This document shows positions 8,347-17,254 of a stretch of 64,000 nt of DNA, piece by piece. Position 1 is the stretch's first letter. Each line of letters opens with the position of its first letter. This stretch comes from Cupriavidus basilensis (GTDB lineage: Bacteria; Pseudomonadota; Gammaproteobacteria; Burkholderiales; Burkholderiaceae). Under the pieces are notes generated by a model. That model worked only from the letters and a program-made list of their open reading frames with translations, had not been told where the DNA came from and did no database searches. The translations under genes were made by a program, and so were the position numbers. The stretch is from the NCBI RefSeq assembly GCF_008801925.2, contig NZ_CP062809.1, forward strand, positions 1-64,000, written 5' to 3'.

Positions 8347-10407
8347 TTACTCGGCTGGGCCATTGCGGCCCTTGCTGTAGTCGGGCCGGCCTTTCAGGTC
8401 GGGATAGGTCTGCTTGCACGTGGGGAAGTTGCTGCATCCCCACCAGAATTGCCCCTTGCGCTTGGCCGGCCTGCGCGACAAGCCATTGCCGCAAGCCATG
8501 CACTTGTGCAGGGACGAAACCGGCGTGGCTTCCTTGCCGCCGGCGATGCTCACGGCTCCGCTGTTGGCCTTCGCCACCTGGTCGCGGATGAACGCCTCTT
8601 GCTTCGTAATGAAGGCGTCCAGGGCCGCCGTGCCCAGCTCGACGCCCTTCAACATGCGTTCGTAAAGGGCGGTCAGCACCGGGCTTCGCACCACCTCGGG
8701 CAGCGCGTCGATGACGCTGCGGCCCAGCGTCGTGCTGACGATCTGCTTGCCCTTGGTTTCCAGGAACTCGCGGCGTTTCAGCTCGGAAATGATGGATGCG
8801 CGCGTGGCGGACGTGCCGATGCCATCGCCTTCGCGCAGCATCTTCTTGTGCTCCGGGTCGCTCACGAACTTGTGGATGTTCTCCATCGCGCGAATCAGCG
8901 TGCCCTCGGTGAAGCGCGCCGGCGGCTTGGTTTTCGCATCGCGTCGGGTGGCCTCGGTGCAGGTCACACCGTCGCCTTGCTTCATCGGTGGCAGGGTCTG
9001 CGCGCCGTTCTCGTCGTCGCCTTCCTTGGCGTCCTCTTCGTCGGCCTGCTCGAACACGTCACGCCAGCCGTTGCGCGTGACCACCTTGCCGGACGCGGCG
9101 AAGTTCTCGCCGGCGATCTCCACGCCGACCGTGGTTTGCATGTACTCGTGCAGCGGGTAGAACTGCGCCAGGTAGGCGCGGACGATCAGCTCGTAGATGT
9201 TGCGCTCGCGCTCGCTCAAGCCGGCCTTGCTGCCTTTCTGCATGGTCGGCACGATGCCGTGGTGGGCGGTGATCTTCGAGTCGTCCCACGTCTTGGACTT
9301 GATGCGCGGGTCGGCAGCATCGACCAGGCCGGCCAGCTCGGGGTTCACGTGCTTGACGGCCTCCAGGACGCGCGGCGCGTCGGCGTGCTGCGACTCCGGC
9401 AGGTAGGCGCAGTCGGTGCGCGGGTAGCTGGTCAGCTTGTGCGTCTCGTAGAGCGCCTGGCAGGTGTTCAGCACGTCCTCGGCGCTGTACCCGTAGCGCG
9501 CGGACGCCAGCGCGGTAATGTCGGACAGCGCGAAGGCCAGCGGCTGGTTCTTCTTCTTGGCTTCCTGCTTGTAGGTGGCGATGGTGCCCGGCTGGCCCTT
9601 GACGGCGGCCACCAGGGCATCCGCGACGGCGGTATCAACAAGGCGGCCTTCGCTGTCCAGGCCGGCTTGATCTTCCTTCGCTTTCCAGGCGGCGGCGAAG
9701 CTGCCGCCGGCGTGCTCGACCACGGCCTTGATGGTGTGGTACGGCACCGGCTTGAACGCCTCGATCTCGCGGTCGCGGCCGACAACAAGCGCGAGCGTCG
9801 GGGTCTGCACGCGGCCCACGGTCAGCAGGGCGCGCGAACCGCCGCGCTGCGCCCGCAGGGTGTAGGCGCGACTTAGGTTCATGCCGATCAGCCAGTCGGC
9901 CCGCTGCCGCCCGCGTGCGGCATCGGCCCAGCCCTTGTACGTGGTGTTTTCCTTCAAGGCGGCCAGGCCGCGCTTGACGGAAACCGAATCCTGGGCAGAC
10001 ACCCAAAAGCGGCGCGCCGGCTTGCTGCTCTTGAAGTGCTCCAGCACTTCATCGACCAGCAACTGGCCTTCACGGTCGGGGTCGCCGGCGTTGACGATCT
10101 CCTTGGCTTCTTTCAGCAGCTTGCCGATCACGGCGAGCTGCTTCTTGGCATCGTCCTTCGGGTGAAGAACCCACGTCTGCGGGATGATGGGCAGCTCATC
10201 GACGCGCCATAGCTTCTTGCCTGATTTGCCGGTCGGCACGTCATCGGGCGTGTACTCGTCCGGGTCGGCCTGCTCCAGCATGTGCCCAAAGCACCAGGTC
10301 ACTTTGTCGCCGCCGCACTCGATGAAGCCGTCGCCCTTGCCGGTGATGCCCAGCTCGCCGGCGATGGCTTTTGCGACGGATGGTTTTTCCGCGATGAACA
10401 GTCGCAT
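8347..10407 (-). CDS. traE: TraE, type IA topoisomerase (topoisomerase III-like)
   Basis: A 686-residue TopB-like enzyme. The N-terminal TOPRIM domain begins MRLFIAEKPSVAKAIAGELG and continues with GDPDREGQLL (about residues 110-119). The active-site tyrosine lies in SYPRTDCAYLPES near residue 328. The C-terminus carries one zinc-ribbon-like segment (CMACG ... CSNFPTC). In IncP-1 plasmids it belongs to the relaxase operon but is dispensable for transfer; a role in resolving DNA after transfer or replication is an inference from the family. An AGGAAACC ribosome site precedes the ATG. Confidence 0.92.
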   Translation of the reverse strand: MRLFIAEKPSVAKAIAGELGITGKGDGFIECGGDKVTWCFGHMLEQADPDEYTPDDVPTGKSGKKLWRVDELPIIPQTWVLHPKDDAKKQLAVIGKLLKEAKEIVNAGDPDREGQLLVDEVLEHFKSSKPARRFWVSAQDSVSVKRGLAALKENTTYKGWADAARGRQRADWLIGMNLSRAYTLRAQRGGSRALLTVGRVQTPTLALVVGRDREIEAFKPVPYHTIKAVVEHAGGSFAAAWKAKEDQAGLDSEGRLVDTAVADALVAAVKGQPGTIATYKQEAKKKNQPLAFALSDITALASARYGYSAEDVLNTCQALYETHKLTSYPRTDCAYLPESQHADAPRVLEAVKHVNPELAGLVDAADPRIKSKTWDDSKITAHHGIVPTMQKGSKAGLSERERNIYELIVRAYLAQFYPLHEYMQTTVGVEIAGENFAASGKVVTRNGWRDVFEQADEEDAKEGDDENGAQTLPPMKQGDGVTCTEATRRDAKTKPPARFTEGTLIRAMENIHKFVSDPEHKKMLREGDGIGTSATRASIISELKRREFLETKGKQIVSTTLGRSVIDALPEVVRSPVLTALYERMLKGVELGTAALDAFITKQEAFIRDQVAKANSGAVSIAGGKEATPVSSLHKCMACGNGLSRRPAKRKGQFWWGCSNFPTCKQTYPDLKGRPDYSKGRNGPAE

Positions 10408-10421
10408 GGTGGTTTCCTCCC

Positions 10422-10958
10422 CTACCAGGTGATGACCGGACGGATCACGGTCTGAACTTGAGAACGATTGATCGGGCCGAAGTAGCGGCCGTCGAAAGAC
10501 GTGTCGCTCACGTCCGACATAAGCAGCAGCTCGGCATTGCCCAGCGTGTAGGTGCTGGCCTGGAAGCGCGGCAAGGGCCGACCGGACTTGTCGGCCTGGA
10601 TGGGCTTGCTATGTGGCAGCAGCTCGCCATTGACGCGCACGCCGTCATCGGCCACCGATACGGCATCGTCTTTAGCGGCTAAAACGCGCTTCATCATGTA
10701 GCCGTAGTCGCCTGGGCAGAACCCGGCCCCGATGTAGCCCCTTTCCTTGGCGTCATCGAACACGCCGACCTTCGGCGGGCACCAAAGCACGTAAGCGCCC
10801 CGCTCCACCGGCGCGCTGCTCGTCCAGTACAGGCCGACCGGAATGCTCTTGGTGGTGTTGATGCGGGCACCGGCGGCATAGCTGCCGGCGGCCAGCACCA
10901 GGGCGGCCAGGCCGGCGACGGCTACGCCTTTCGTGATGCGTTTCAGGATGCGGCTCAT
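10422..10958 (-). CDS. traF: TraF, pilin-maturing protease (signal-peptidase fold)
   Basis: A 178-residue protein. IncP-1 TraF is a membrane serine/lysine protease that trims and cyclises the TrbC pilin. One N-terminal membrane segment (about residues 11-30) precedes the catalytic serine S38 in TKSIPVGLYW and a candidate general-base lysine K90 in GYMMKRVLA; RP4 uses S37 and K89. The start is set by overlap with the traG stop codon (ATGA at 10955-10958), not by the longer frame upstream. A KorB operator lies inside the coding sequence at 10671-10683. Confidence 0.92.
   Translation of the reverse strand: MSRILKRITKGVAVAGLAALVLAAGSYAAGARINTTKSIPVGLYWTSSAPVERGAYVLWCPPKVGVFDDAKERGYIGAGFCPGDYGYMMKRVLAAKDDAVSVADDGVRVNGELLPHSKPIQADKSGRPLPRFQASTYTLGNAELLLMSDVSDTSFDGRYFGPINRSQVQTVIRPVITW
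10671..10683. promoter_or_regulatory. KorB operator inside traF
   Basis: A perfect TTTAGCGGCTAAA palindrome. It is within coding sequence, so it is probably a distal or partition-type KorB site and not a promoter site. Confidence 0.85.
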
Positions 10959-12859
10959 ATCGTGATGCCCTCCCCTGCCTCGACAACCTGGCGCAGCCGG
11001 TCGGTGGCCTTCGGCGCGGGGATCGAGGCCCGCGCCTGAAACACCGGGTCTTTGAAGTACAGCGGCTGCTTGCCGTAGATGGCGGGGTAGCCCGCGACGT
11101 AGATCACCATGTCGCCGGCTTCCTCGATCTCGCCCTTGTCGTTCTTCTTCGGCCCCGGCATCCGCAGGCATTCATCGGGCGTCAGCAAGGGGCGCTGCAC
11201 TTCCTGGTAGGTGCGCGACACCTGGCCCAGCATCGCCGCCGTGCGGCGGCCGCTGGTCGTGATCTGCTCCTTCACCACGGTGGTCTGCCCGGTCAGTCGG
11301 GACAGGTGTTCGGCTGTCTCGACGCGGTTGGGCGGGTAGGCGTTCTGCACGTGGCAGTTCGACGTGATGCTTTCGTCGTGGCCGTAGCCCGTCTCGCGGC
11401 TTCGGAGCTGGTTAATGTCCTGGCAAATCAGGTAGCACTTGATGCCGTAGCCGGCGACGAAGGCCAGCGACTCTTGCATGATTTCGAGCTTCCCGAGGCT
11501 CGGGAACTCGTCCAGCATCATCAGCAGCCGGTGCTTGTAGTGGGCCACCGGCCGGCCGTTCTCGAAGTCCATCTTGTCGGCCAGCAGGCGCACGATCATG
11601 TTCACCATGACGCGCACCAGCGGCCGCAGGCGGGCCTTGTCGTTGGGCTGCGTGACGATGTACAGGCTCACCGGGTCGTCGGAGTGCATCAGGTCTTTGA
11701 TGCGGAAGTCCGACCGGCTCACGCTGCGCGCCACCACTGGATCGCGGTACAGGGCCAAATAGGATTTGGCCGTGGACAGCACCGATCCGGCTTCTTCCTC
11801 TGGCCGATCCATCATGTCGCGGGCGGCCGATCCGATGGCGTGGTGGTTCTGACCGTCCACGTGCCCGTAGGTGGTCATTTCCATCCATAGCTCGCCAATG
11901 TCCCGGTTCGGGTCGGCCAGCATGGCATCGACCGATGGCAGCGTGGCCGTGCCGCCGTCGTTCCTGGCCTTGTAGAGCGCGTGCAGGATGACGCCGACCA
12001 GGAGCGCGAAGGCGGTCTTTTGCCAGTGGGAATCCAGGCCCTTGCCGTCCGGGTCAACTATCAAAGTTGCTAGGTTCTGCACGTCGCCGACTTCGGCCTC
12101 GGTGCCGACGCGGATTTCGTCCAGCGGGTTCCAGCACACGCCGCCCGAGCTGCTGGCCGGCTCGAAGCGCAGCACCTTGTTCTTCGCGTGCTTCTGCCGC
12201 CAGCCGGCGGTCAGCGCCCACAACTCGCCCTTCAAGTCGGTGATGACGCTGCTTGCGCCCCACGAAAGCAGCGTCGGCACCACCAGGCCGACGCCCTTGC
12301 CGCTTCGCGTCGGCGCGTAGGTCAGCACGTGCTCGGGGCCGCTGTGCCGCAGGTAGTAGAAATTGCCGTCCTTGTCCTGCCAGCCGCCGACATAGACGCC
12401 GGTGGCGGTGGGTGCGTCCTTGCCGGTCACGATCTCCAGGACGTTCCGCTCGCGCGGCAGCAGGCCGGCCGCCTGAATGTCCTTCTTTTCGGCCCAGCGG
12501 GCCGAACCGTGCAGGTATTCGTTCGCCTTCGAGCTGTTGGACGTGACGACTTTCGCCACGGCCACACCCAGCAGGCCCACGGTGGCAGTCACCATGCCGA
12601 TGCTGCCGGCCCGCATGATCTCGTCGGGGTACTGGCTGTACCACTTCGCCGACCAGTTCAGGATCGACCAGGGCGCGTACACGTGCCCGAGGTTGGCCCC
12701 GAGGCTCGCGTGATACTGGAACGTGTAGGCGAAGAACTGTGTCGCGGCCTGGAGGCCGCCGACCAGGGACACCCCGCCGAGGATCGGCAGCAACTTGCTG
12801 GGCTTCGGCTTCGCGCTGCGAACCTGCGGCCCCACGGCGTTGTTCATCTTTATTTTCAT
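10955..12859 (-). CDS. traG: TraG, type IV coupling protein
   Basis: A 634-residue VirD4-family ATPase that links the relaxosome at oriT to the Trb transfer channel. Two to three N-terminal membrane segments (about residues 23-45 and 75-105) precede Walker A APTRSGKGVGLVVP (about residues 181-194) and Walker B LLMMLDEFPSLGK (about residues 445-457). Length matches RK2 TraG (635 residues). Its start overlaps the traI stop codon and its end overlaps the traF start, so the three genes are translationally coupled. Confidence 0.95.
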   Translation of the reverse strand: MKIKMNNAVGPQVRSAKPKPSKLLPILGGVSLVGGLQAATQFFAYTFQYHASLGANLGHVYAPWSILNWSAKWYSQYPDEIMRAGSIGMVTATVGLLGVAVAKVVTSNSSKANEYLHGSARWAEKKDIQAAGLLPRERNVLEIVTGKDAPTATGVYVGGWQDKDGNFYYLRHSGPEHVLTYAPTRSGKGVGLVVPTLLSWGASSVITDLKGELWALTAGWRQKHAKNKVLRFEPASSSGGVCWNPLDEIRVGTEAEVGDVQNLATLIVDPDGKGLDSHWQKTAFALLVGVILHALYKARNDGGTATLPSVDAMLADPNRDIGELWMEMTTYGHVDGQNHHAIGSAARDMMDRPEEEAGSVLSTAKSYLALYRDPVVARSVSRSDFRIKDLMHSDDPVSLYIVTQPNDKARLRPLVRVMVNMIVRLLADKMDFENGRPVAHYKHRLLMMLDEFPSLGKLEIMQESLAFVAGYGIKCYLICQDINQLRSRETGYGHDESITSNCHVQNAYPPNRVETAEHLSRLTGQTTVVKEQITTSGRRTAAMLGQVSRTYQEVQRPLLTPDECLRMPGPKKNDKGEIEEAGDMVIYVAGYPAIYGKQPLYFKDPVFQARASIPAPKATDRLRQVVEAGEGITI

Positions 12860-15114
12860 CTACTCCTACCTTTCGACGTTTTGATGGAGCCTTTTGGCGT
12901 GATCGTCACGGCATCGCCGACCGCGATGCGCGACATGCGCCGGGCCGTGGCCTGGTCAATGGGCATCACCATGACCTCATCGCCTCGTTTCAACAGGGCC
13001 AGCGCCTGGCCCTCGATGTTGCGGACACCCTCGAAAGCAAGGCCACCTTCACCGGCAGTATATCGCGCGTGCTTCGGTATATCGAAACCTTTCGAGCGTT
13101 TCGACTCGCGTTCGGCGATGTATTTATCCGCCGCCGCGAGGCCCGGCGGGGCCGCTGCTACTCCTGATCCTGGCCGAGAAATATCCCGTCGCAGTTGGTG
13201 ATCTGGTTGGGTTCCTTGCTGCTCCAGGTGACGAGGAACATCACGCGGCAATAGCACTTCACTTCCGCCGGCGATGCGAACCACACCGAGTTGGGACAGT
13301 GTTCGCAAACGGTGCTGGCTTTGGGGCGGCGGGACTCGTCCAATGCGTCCAATGTCGGGCTTCCGGTGGACGGCTCCGGCGTGAACGCCGGCGGTGCCGG
13401 CTCGCCCGCCACCTGGTCGCCCGAAGCCTGCTCGGGCGACGGCGATGGGTCGGGCAGCGTCGTCGTGGGTAGCGGCGCGCTGTCCAGGGCCGCCAGGGCC
13501 GCGTCCAGCTCGTCCTCGATGCTCTGCGGGTCGCTGGTCGGCTCGCTCGGTTCGGTCGGGTCGCTCATGGGTGTTCTCCTTCTTCAATAGCGCAAGCCGC
13601 CGGCTCTCCAGGGCCGGATCGGCGAACGTGATGGGTAGCTGGGAATCAACGGCCGCGCGAATGATCTGCGCCTGAAACTGCGTGGTGCCGTTGACGGTGA
13701 TGCGGCTGCCGTAGCGTTCCATCGCCAGCCGTAGAGCTTCTTGCAAGCCCTCGCGCGTGGCCTCGCGCGAGACTTGCAGCTTGTCGCCATCGTCCCGAAC
13801 GGCCGTCAGGCCGGCGCGGAAGATGATGGTGCCCTTCTTGGTGATGTTGTCCGTCACCGGGGCATGGCCGGGGCGCGGATCGCCCCGGCCCTGGATGGTG
13901 TTGCCTTTCAAGCCCTGCGCCGCCTCGCGGGCGCGCAGGGCGGTCAACGCCTCCGCGTTGCCGTGGGTCGCTTCCTTCTTGAGCCAGTCGGCCCACGTGC
14001 GGCGGCTGTGGCTGTCGTAGAGGGCCTGGCGGTCTTGCTGGTACTGCTTGTTGATCGCCTGGATTTCGTCGCGCAGGGCCTTGCTGGCCTGGGCATACAG
14101 CAGCTTCTTGTTCGGGCCGCTCTCGCCGATCACCTTGATCGTCGCGCGGCGCAGGCGGCCGGAACGCTTCGCGGCCTCGACCAGCCGATCCTTGCGCCGG
14201 CGGGCCTGCTCCAGCGCCTGCCCACGTGTCGCGGTCAAGGTCTGCTGCTCGGCCTTGTACCGGGCGTACAGCTCGACCGTGTTCACGCGCAAGCGGATCG
14301 GGTCTTTCTGGTACTGCCGCTTCGCTTTGGTTCGTGTCTGCCGTTCGGGCGAAGCCTCGAACGGGCCAAGCCGCGCCTCCAGCTTCGGCTTGGAAAGGTC
14401 GCGGGCTAGGGTGCTCGCCTTGACCATCGTTCCGTCGCCGGCCTCGATCACCAGGCCGTTCGCACGCTCGCGCAGTTCCAGGCCGTTGTCGCGCATGACC
14501 TGGTGCAGCTCCTGCCAGGACTGCGCGCCCTTGATCTCGTCCAGGCATTCCCGCTTGATCCAGCCGACCAGGCTTTCCACGCCCGCGTGCTGCTCCATGT
14601 CGGCCGCCCTGCCCTCGGCACCGCGCTGGCGTGGTTCGTGGTTGTCCCGCTCCAGCCCGTAGTCGCGCTCCAGGGCCGTGCAAAGCTCGGCCAGCGCCCG
14701 ATGCGAGTAGTACGGCTCGTGCATCGTGTTCCGGGTCGGGTGAATCTTGTTGATGGCGATGTGGATGTGCAGGTTGTCGGTGTCGTTGTGAACGGCACTG
14801 ACGCGCTGGTGTTCGCCGTAACCCAGCCCGGCGCAGATACGTTCCTCAATCGCCCGCAGGGTGTCGGCGCTGGGCTGCTCGCCGGCCCGGAAGCTGACGA
14901 TCAGGTGATAGGTCTTGTCGCCCTTGGCCCGCGTGTTCGTGTGCTGGGTCGCCAGAACCTCGGTGATGGCGTCCTGCACGGACACGGCATCGCAGTTCGT
15001 GATCTGCACCTGGCCCAGCCGGTGATCCTTGCTCTGCGCGTCGGTGACGTAGTTCACCAGGCCGGCGAAGTCGGACTTGCCCAGCGAGCGCATGGGTACG
15101 TGCTTGGCGATCAT
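12856..15114 (-). CDS. traI: TraI relaxase (MOBP)
   Basis: A 752-residue nickase that cuts oriT and pilots the strand into the recipient. The catalytic tyrosine is Y22 (LVNYVTDAQ). S74 lies in HLIVSFRAG. The metal-binding histidines fall in VHNDTDNLHIHIAINKIHP (H109, H116, H118), exactly the RP4 TraI arrangement. The C-terminal half is basic and low-complexity and encodes TraH in another frame. The gene starts ATG at 15114, with a KorB operator (15132-15144) between it and traJ. Confidence 0.95.
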   Translation of the reverse strand: MIAKHVPMRSLGKSDFAGLVNYVTDAQSKDHRLGQVQITNCDAVSVQDAITEVLATQHTNTRAKGDKTYHLIVSFRAGEQPSADTLRAIEERICAGLGYGEHQRVSAVHNDTDNLHIHIAINKIHPTRNTMHEPYYSHRALAELCTALERDYGLERDNHEPRQRGAEGRAADMEQHAGVESLVGWIKRECLDEIKGAQSWQELHQVMRDNGLELRERANGLVIEAGDGTMVKASTLARDLSKPKLEARLGPFEASPERQTRTKAKRQYQKDPIRLRVNTVELYARYKAEQQTLTATRGQALEQARRRKDRLVEAAKRSGRLRRATIKVIGESGPNKKLLYAQASKALRDEIQAINKQYQQDRQALYDSHSRRTWADWLKKEATHGNAEALTALRAREAAQGLKGNTIQGRGDPRPGHAPVTDNITKKGTIIFRAGLTAVRDDGDKLQVSREATREGLQEALRLAMERYGSRITVNGTTQFQAQIIRAAVDSQLPITFADPALESRRLALLKKENTHERPDRTERADQRPAEHRGRAGRGPGGPGQRAATHDDAARPIAVARAGFGRPGGGRAGTAGVHAGAVHRKPDIGRIGRVPPPQSQHRLRTLSQLGVVRIAGGSEVLLPRDVPRHLEQQGTQPDHQLRRDISRPGSGVAAAPPGLAAADKYIAERESKRSKGFDIPKHARYTAGEGGLAFEGVRNIEGQALALLKRGDEVMVMPIDQATARRMSRIAVGDAVTITPKGSIKTSKGRSR
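13158..13568 (-). CDS. traH: TraH, acidic relaxosome-stabilising protein nested in traI
   Basis: A 136-residue, very acidic and proline-rich protein (start MSDPTEPSEPTSDPQSIEDE) read in a different frame wholly inside traI. RP4 traH has the same nested arrangement and its product stabilises the TraI/TraJ/oriT complex. A ribosome-like GAAGGAGAA lies just before the ATG. The C-terminal part has several cysteines (CEHCPN ... CYC), possibly a metal site. Position, charge and nesting support the call; sequence homology was not tested. Confidence 0.75.
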   Translation of the reverse strand: MSDPTEPSEPTSDPQSIEDELDAALAALDSAPLPTTTLPDPSPSPEQASGDQVAGEPAPPAFTPEPSTGSPTLDALDESRRPKASTVCEHCPNSVWFASPAEVKCYCRVMFLVTWSSKEPNQITNCDGIFLGQDQE

Positions 15115-15131
15115 CGGCCAGCCCCTGGCTT

Positions 15132-15144
15132 TTTAGCCGCTAAA
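15132..15144. promoter_or_regulatory. KorB operator between traJ and traI
   Basis: A TTTAGCCGCTAAA palindrome, extended to TTTTTAGCCGCTAAAAA. Confidence 0.85.
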
Positions 15145-15148
15145 AAGC

Positions 15149-15520
15149 TCAAGGCTCGGCCCTCGGCTGCACCACGGACTTCATGAGTCGGCTCATTTCG
15201 TCCTGGGTGGCTTCGATCCGGCCCAGCAGGGCAAGGATCGTGGCGTCTCCGAAGCGGGCCGTGCGCGGGTCGTCGGTGAGCCATAGCTTGAGCAAACCGC
15301 CCAGCCGGCCGAGGTCGCCATTCACCCGCACCAGCTCGCGCACGTACTCGTAATCCATGACGCCCCTGATCTGGTAGCCCTGGCCCACGTCGCGCAGGTA
15401 GCGCGCCACGCTGACCCCGGCCCTCTTGGCGTTCGCCTCGATCTGTTCCTTCTCGTCGGGGAACACCGGCACCCGTAGGTGCTGCCGCCGCTTCGCGGTC
15501 GGCTGTTCGTCGGCTTCCAT
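15149..15520 (-). CDS. traJ: TraJ, oriT recognition protein
   Basis: A 123-residue protein, the same length as RP4 TraJ, which binds the inverted repeat beside nic and recruits TraI. It has a ribbon-helix-helix-like N-terminus (QHLRVPVFPDEKEQIEANAKRAGVSVARYLR in outline, residues 13-43). The start MEADEQPTAK is chosen over a longer upstream frame because it restores the family length and follows a plausible ribosome site (GGGGTAGCGAC). It lies 34 bases upstream of traI in the leftward relaxase operon. Confidence 0.9.
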   Translation of the reverse strand: MEADEQPTAKRRQHLRVPVFPDEKEQIEANAKRAGVSVARYLRDVGQGYQIRGVMDYEYVRELVRVNGDLGRLGGLLKLWLTDDPRTARFGDATILALLGRIEATQDEMSRLMKSVVQPRAEP

Positions 15521-15524
15521 GTCG

Positions 15525-15746
15525 CTACCCCTTGAGCGCGTGCGCCGTGTGTCGCGCGTAGGTCGCCACGGCTCGCCAGTAGGCGGCCATCGGCCCCTTG
15601 CGGCGTGCCCATGCCTTTTCCGCCTCGTCGTTGGCCTGCGTGCGCAGCTCGCGCAGCACGCGGGCAAGGCGCTGCCGGTCGGCAACCGGAAGCGCCTGGA
15701 GTTCGCGGCCTGCTGGAAGCTCCAGCAGCGGATTGATGTAGCCCAT
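15525..15746 (-). CDS. small oriT-proximal protein, first gene of the relaxase operon
   Basis: A 73-residue protein (start MGYINPLLELPAGRELQALP) between oriT and traJ, ending 4 bases before the traJ start. No domain is recognised. It is helical and basic, with two tryptophans. The tight coupling and conserved-looking codon use suggest a real gene with an accessory transfer role; that is inference. Confidence 0.65.
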   Translation of the reverse strand: MGYINPLLELPAGRELQALPVADRQRLARVLRELRTQANDEAEKAWARRKGPMAAYWRAVATYARHTAHALKG

Positions 15747-15779
15747 GTCGTTCGTCTCTCGCTTCTTGGCCGGCGGTAG

Positions 15780-16080
15780 CCGGCAGCCTCGCAGAGCAGG
15801 ATGCCCGTTGAGTGCCGCAGGCGCGAATAAGGGACAGCGAAGATAGATAACCGGCCCGCCGGTTAGCTAACTTCGCACATCCTGCCCGCCTTACGGCGTT
15901 GATAACACCAAGGAAAGTCTATACCGAAACCTTCGCATCTGTCTGCATTTAGCGCGAAAAGATGGCGGATATATCGAATGAAGGCGTACAATGCCCGGAA
16001 AGCGCGCTAGATGCAGCGGTGTCAAGCTGCTATCCACGCGCTTTACATAGACTTTCCACGGGTCGATACATGAAAATGAC
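15780..16080. other. oriT: origin of transfer (oriT)
   Basis: Holds the IncP-type nick region: ATCCTG^CCCGCC at 15879-15890, with the cut expected after 15884, followed by TTACGGCGTTGATAACACCA and AAGGAAAGTCTATA as in RP4. Next to it, 15839-15855 and 15858-15874 form a 17-base imperfect inverted repeat (GAAGATAGATAACCGGC / GCCGGTTAGCTAACTTC), the expected TraJ site. The divergent relaxase operon leaves to the left and traKLM to the right. The rest (15920-16080) is relatively AT-rich and probably carries promoters and TraK sites. Confidence 0.92.
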
Positions 16081-16109
16081 GGCTATTTACAAACCACGGA
16101 AGCGAGGCG

Positions 16110-16529
16110 ATGGCAGAAAGCAGCTACCCCCAAGAGCTGGCCGCGCGGATCGAGAAACGGGCCGCCAAGAAGCGCCGACAGGACGCGACGGCCGTTGCAT
16201 TCCTGGCCGTGCGCGTGGACGTGAAAGCCGCGATGGATGCTGGCTATGCAGTGACGACGATCTACGAGGACATGCGCGAGATCGGCCGGGTCAAGTGCAG
16301 CTACGAGACGTTCCGCAAGCACGTCCAGCGGTACATCAAGGCCGCACCAGCAGCACCCGCGCCGGTGCCTCCCCCGGCGGCCAACCAGGCCAAAGGGGAG
16401 AAGCCGGCGCAACAGGAAGGGGGGTCGAAGGCGAGGAAGCCGAAGGCACCCGAGCCGAAGAAACCCGAGTCGGCAGGGATCGCCGGCTTCAACTACAACC
16501 CGAAACCGAATAAAGAGGATTTACTGTAA
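16110..16529 (+). CDS. traK: TraK, oriT-binding protein
   Basis: A 139-residue basic DNA-binding protein (RP4 TraK is 134). It wraps the leader-side oriT DNA and assists strand opening. The N-terminus begins MAESSYPQELAARIEKRAAKK. The C-terminal tail is rich in Pro, Ala and Lys. The start follows a GGAAGCGAGG ribosome site. The stop overlaps the traL start (TAATG), so the two are coupled. Confidence 0.9.
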   Translation: MAESSYPQELAARIEKRAAKKRRQDATAVAFLAVRVDVKAAMDAGYAVTTIYEDMREIGRVKCSYETFRKHVQRYIKAAPAAPAPVPPPAANQAKGEKPAQQEGGSKARKPKAPEPKKPESAGIAGFNYNPKPNKEDLL

Positions 16530-17254
16530 TGGCGAAAATTCACATGGTCTTGCAGGGCAAGGGCGGCGTCGGCAAGTCGATGATCGCGGCCACCATTGCG
16601 CAGTACAAAGCGAGCAAGGGGCAGACGCCGCTTTGCATCGACACCGATCCGGTCAACAGCACGTTTGAGGGTTACAAGGCCCTGAACGTGCAGCGCCTGA
16701 ACATCATGGACGGCGACGAGATCAACACCCGGAACTTCGATGCCCTGGTGGAGCAAATCGCCTCGACCAAGGGCGACGTCATCATCGACAACGGGGCCAG
16801 CTCGTTCGTGCCGCTGTCCAGCTACTTGATCGGCAACCAGGTTCCGGCGCTGCTCCAGGACATGGGGCACGAACTGGTGGTGCATACGGTCGTCACCGGC
16901 GGGCAAGCCTTCCTGGACACCCTGAACGGCTTTAGCACGCTGGCCCGGCAATTCCCGGCCGAATGCGTGTTCGTGGTGTGGCTGAACCCGTATTGGGGGC
17001 CAATCGAGCACGAAGGCAAGGGCTTCGAGAAGATGAAGGCGTACACCGACAACAAGGCGCGGGTGTCGGCCATCATCCAGATTCCGGCGCTCAAGGAAGA
17101 AACCTACGGCCGCGACTTCTCGGAAATGCTCCAGGAGCGCCGGACGTTCGATGAGGCCCTGGCCGACTCGGCGCTCACGATCATGACGCGGCAGCGGCTC
17201 AAGATCGTGAAGTCGCAACTCTTCCAGCAGCTCGACAACGCGGCGGTGCTCTGA
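16529..17254 (+). CDS. traL: TraL, ParA/MinD-type ATPase
   Basis: A 241-residue P-loop ATPase with a deviant Walker A at residues 8-16 (QGKGGVGKSMIA). Length equals RP4 TraL. The role in IncP-1 transfer is poorly defined and the gene is not essential in RK2. It is flanked by overlapping traK and traM. Confidence 0.9.
   Translation: MAKIHMVLQGKGGVGKSMIAATIAQYKASKGQTPLCIDTDPVNSTFEGYKALNVQRLNIMDGDEINTRNFDALVEQIASTKGDVIIDNGASSFVPLSSYLIGNQVPALLQDMGHELVVHTVVTGGQAFLDTLNGFSTLARQFPAECVFVVWLNPYWGPIEHEGKGFEKMKAYTDNKARVSAIIQIPALKEETYGRDFSEMLQERRTFDEALADSALTIMTRQRLKIVKSQLFQQLDNAAVL

Noticed and set aside
3001..9876. Very long open frames on the plus strand opposite traC, traD and traE (up to about 800 codons)
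   Set aside because: They are antisense shadows produced by high GC at third positions. They lack recognised domains and ribosome sites, and the minus-strand genes are certain.
12188..14683. Plus-strand and alternative-frame ORFs within traG and traI
   Set aside because: Shadows, apart from traH, which alone has the expected position, charge and start signal.
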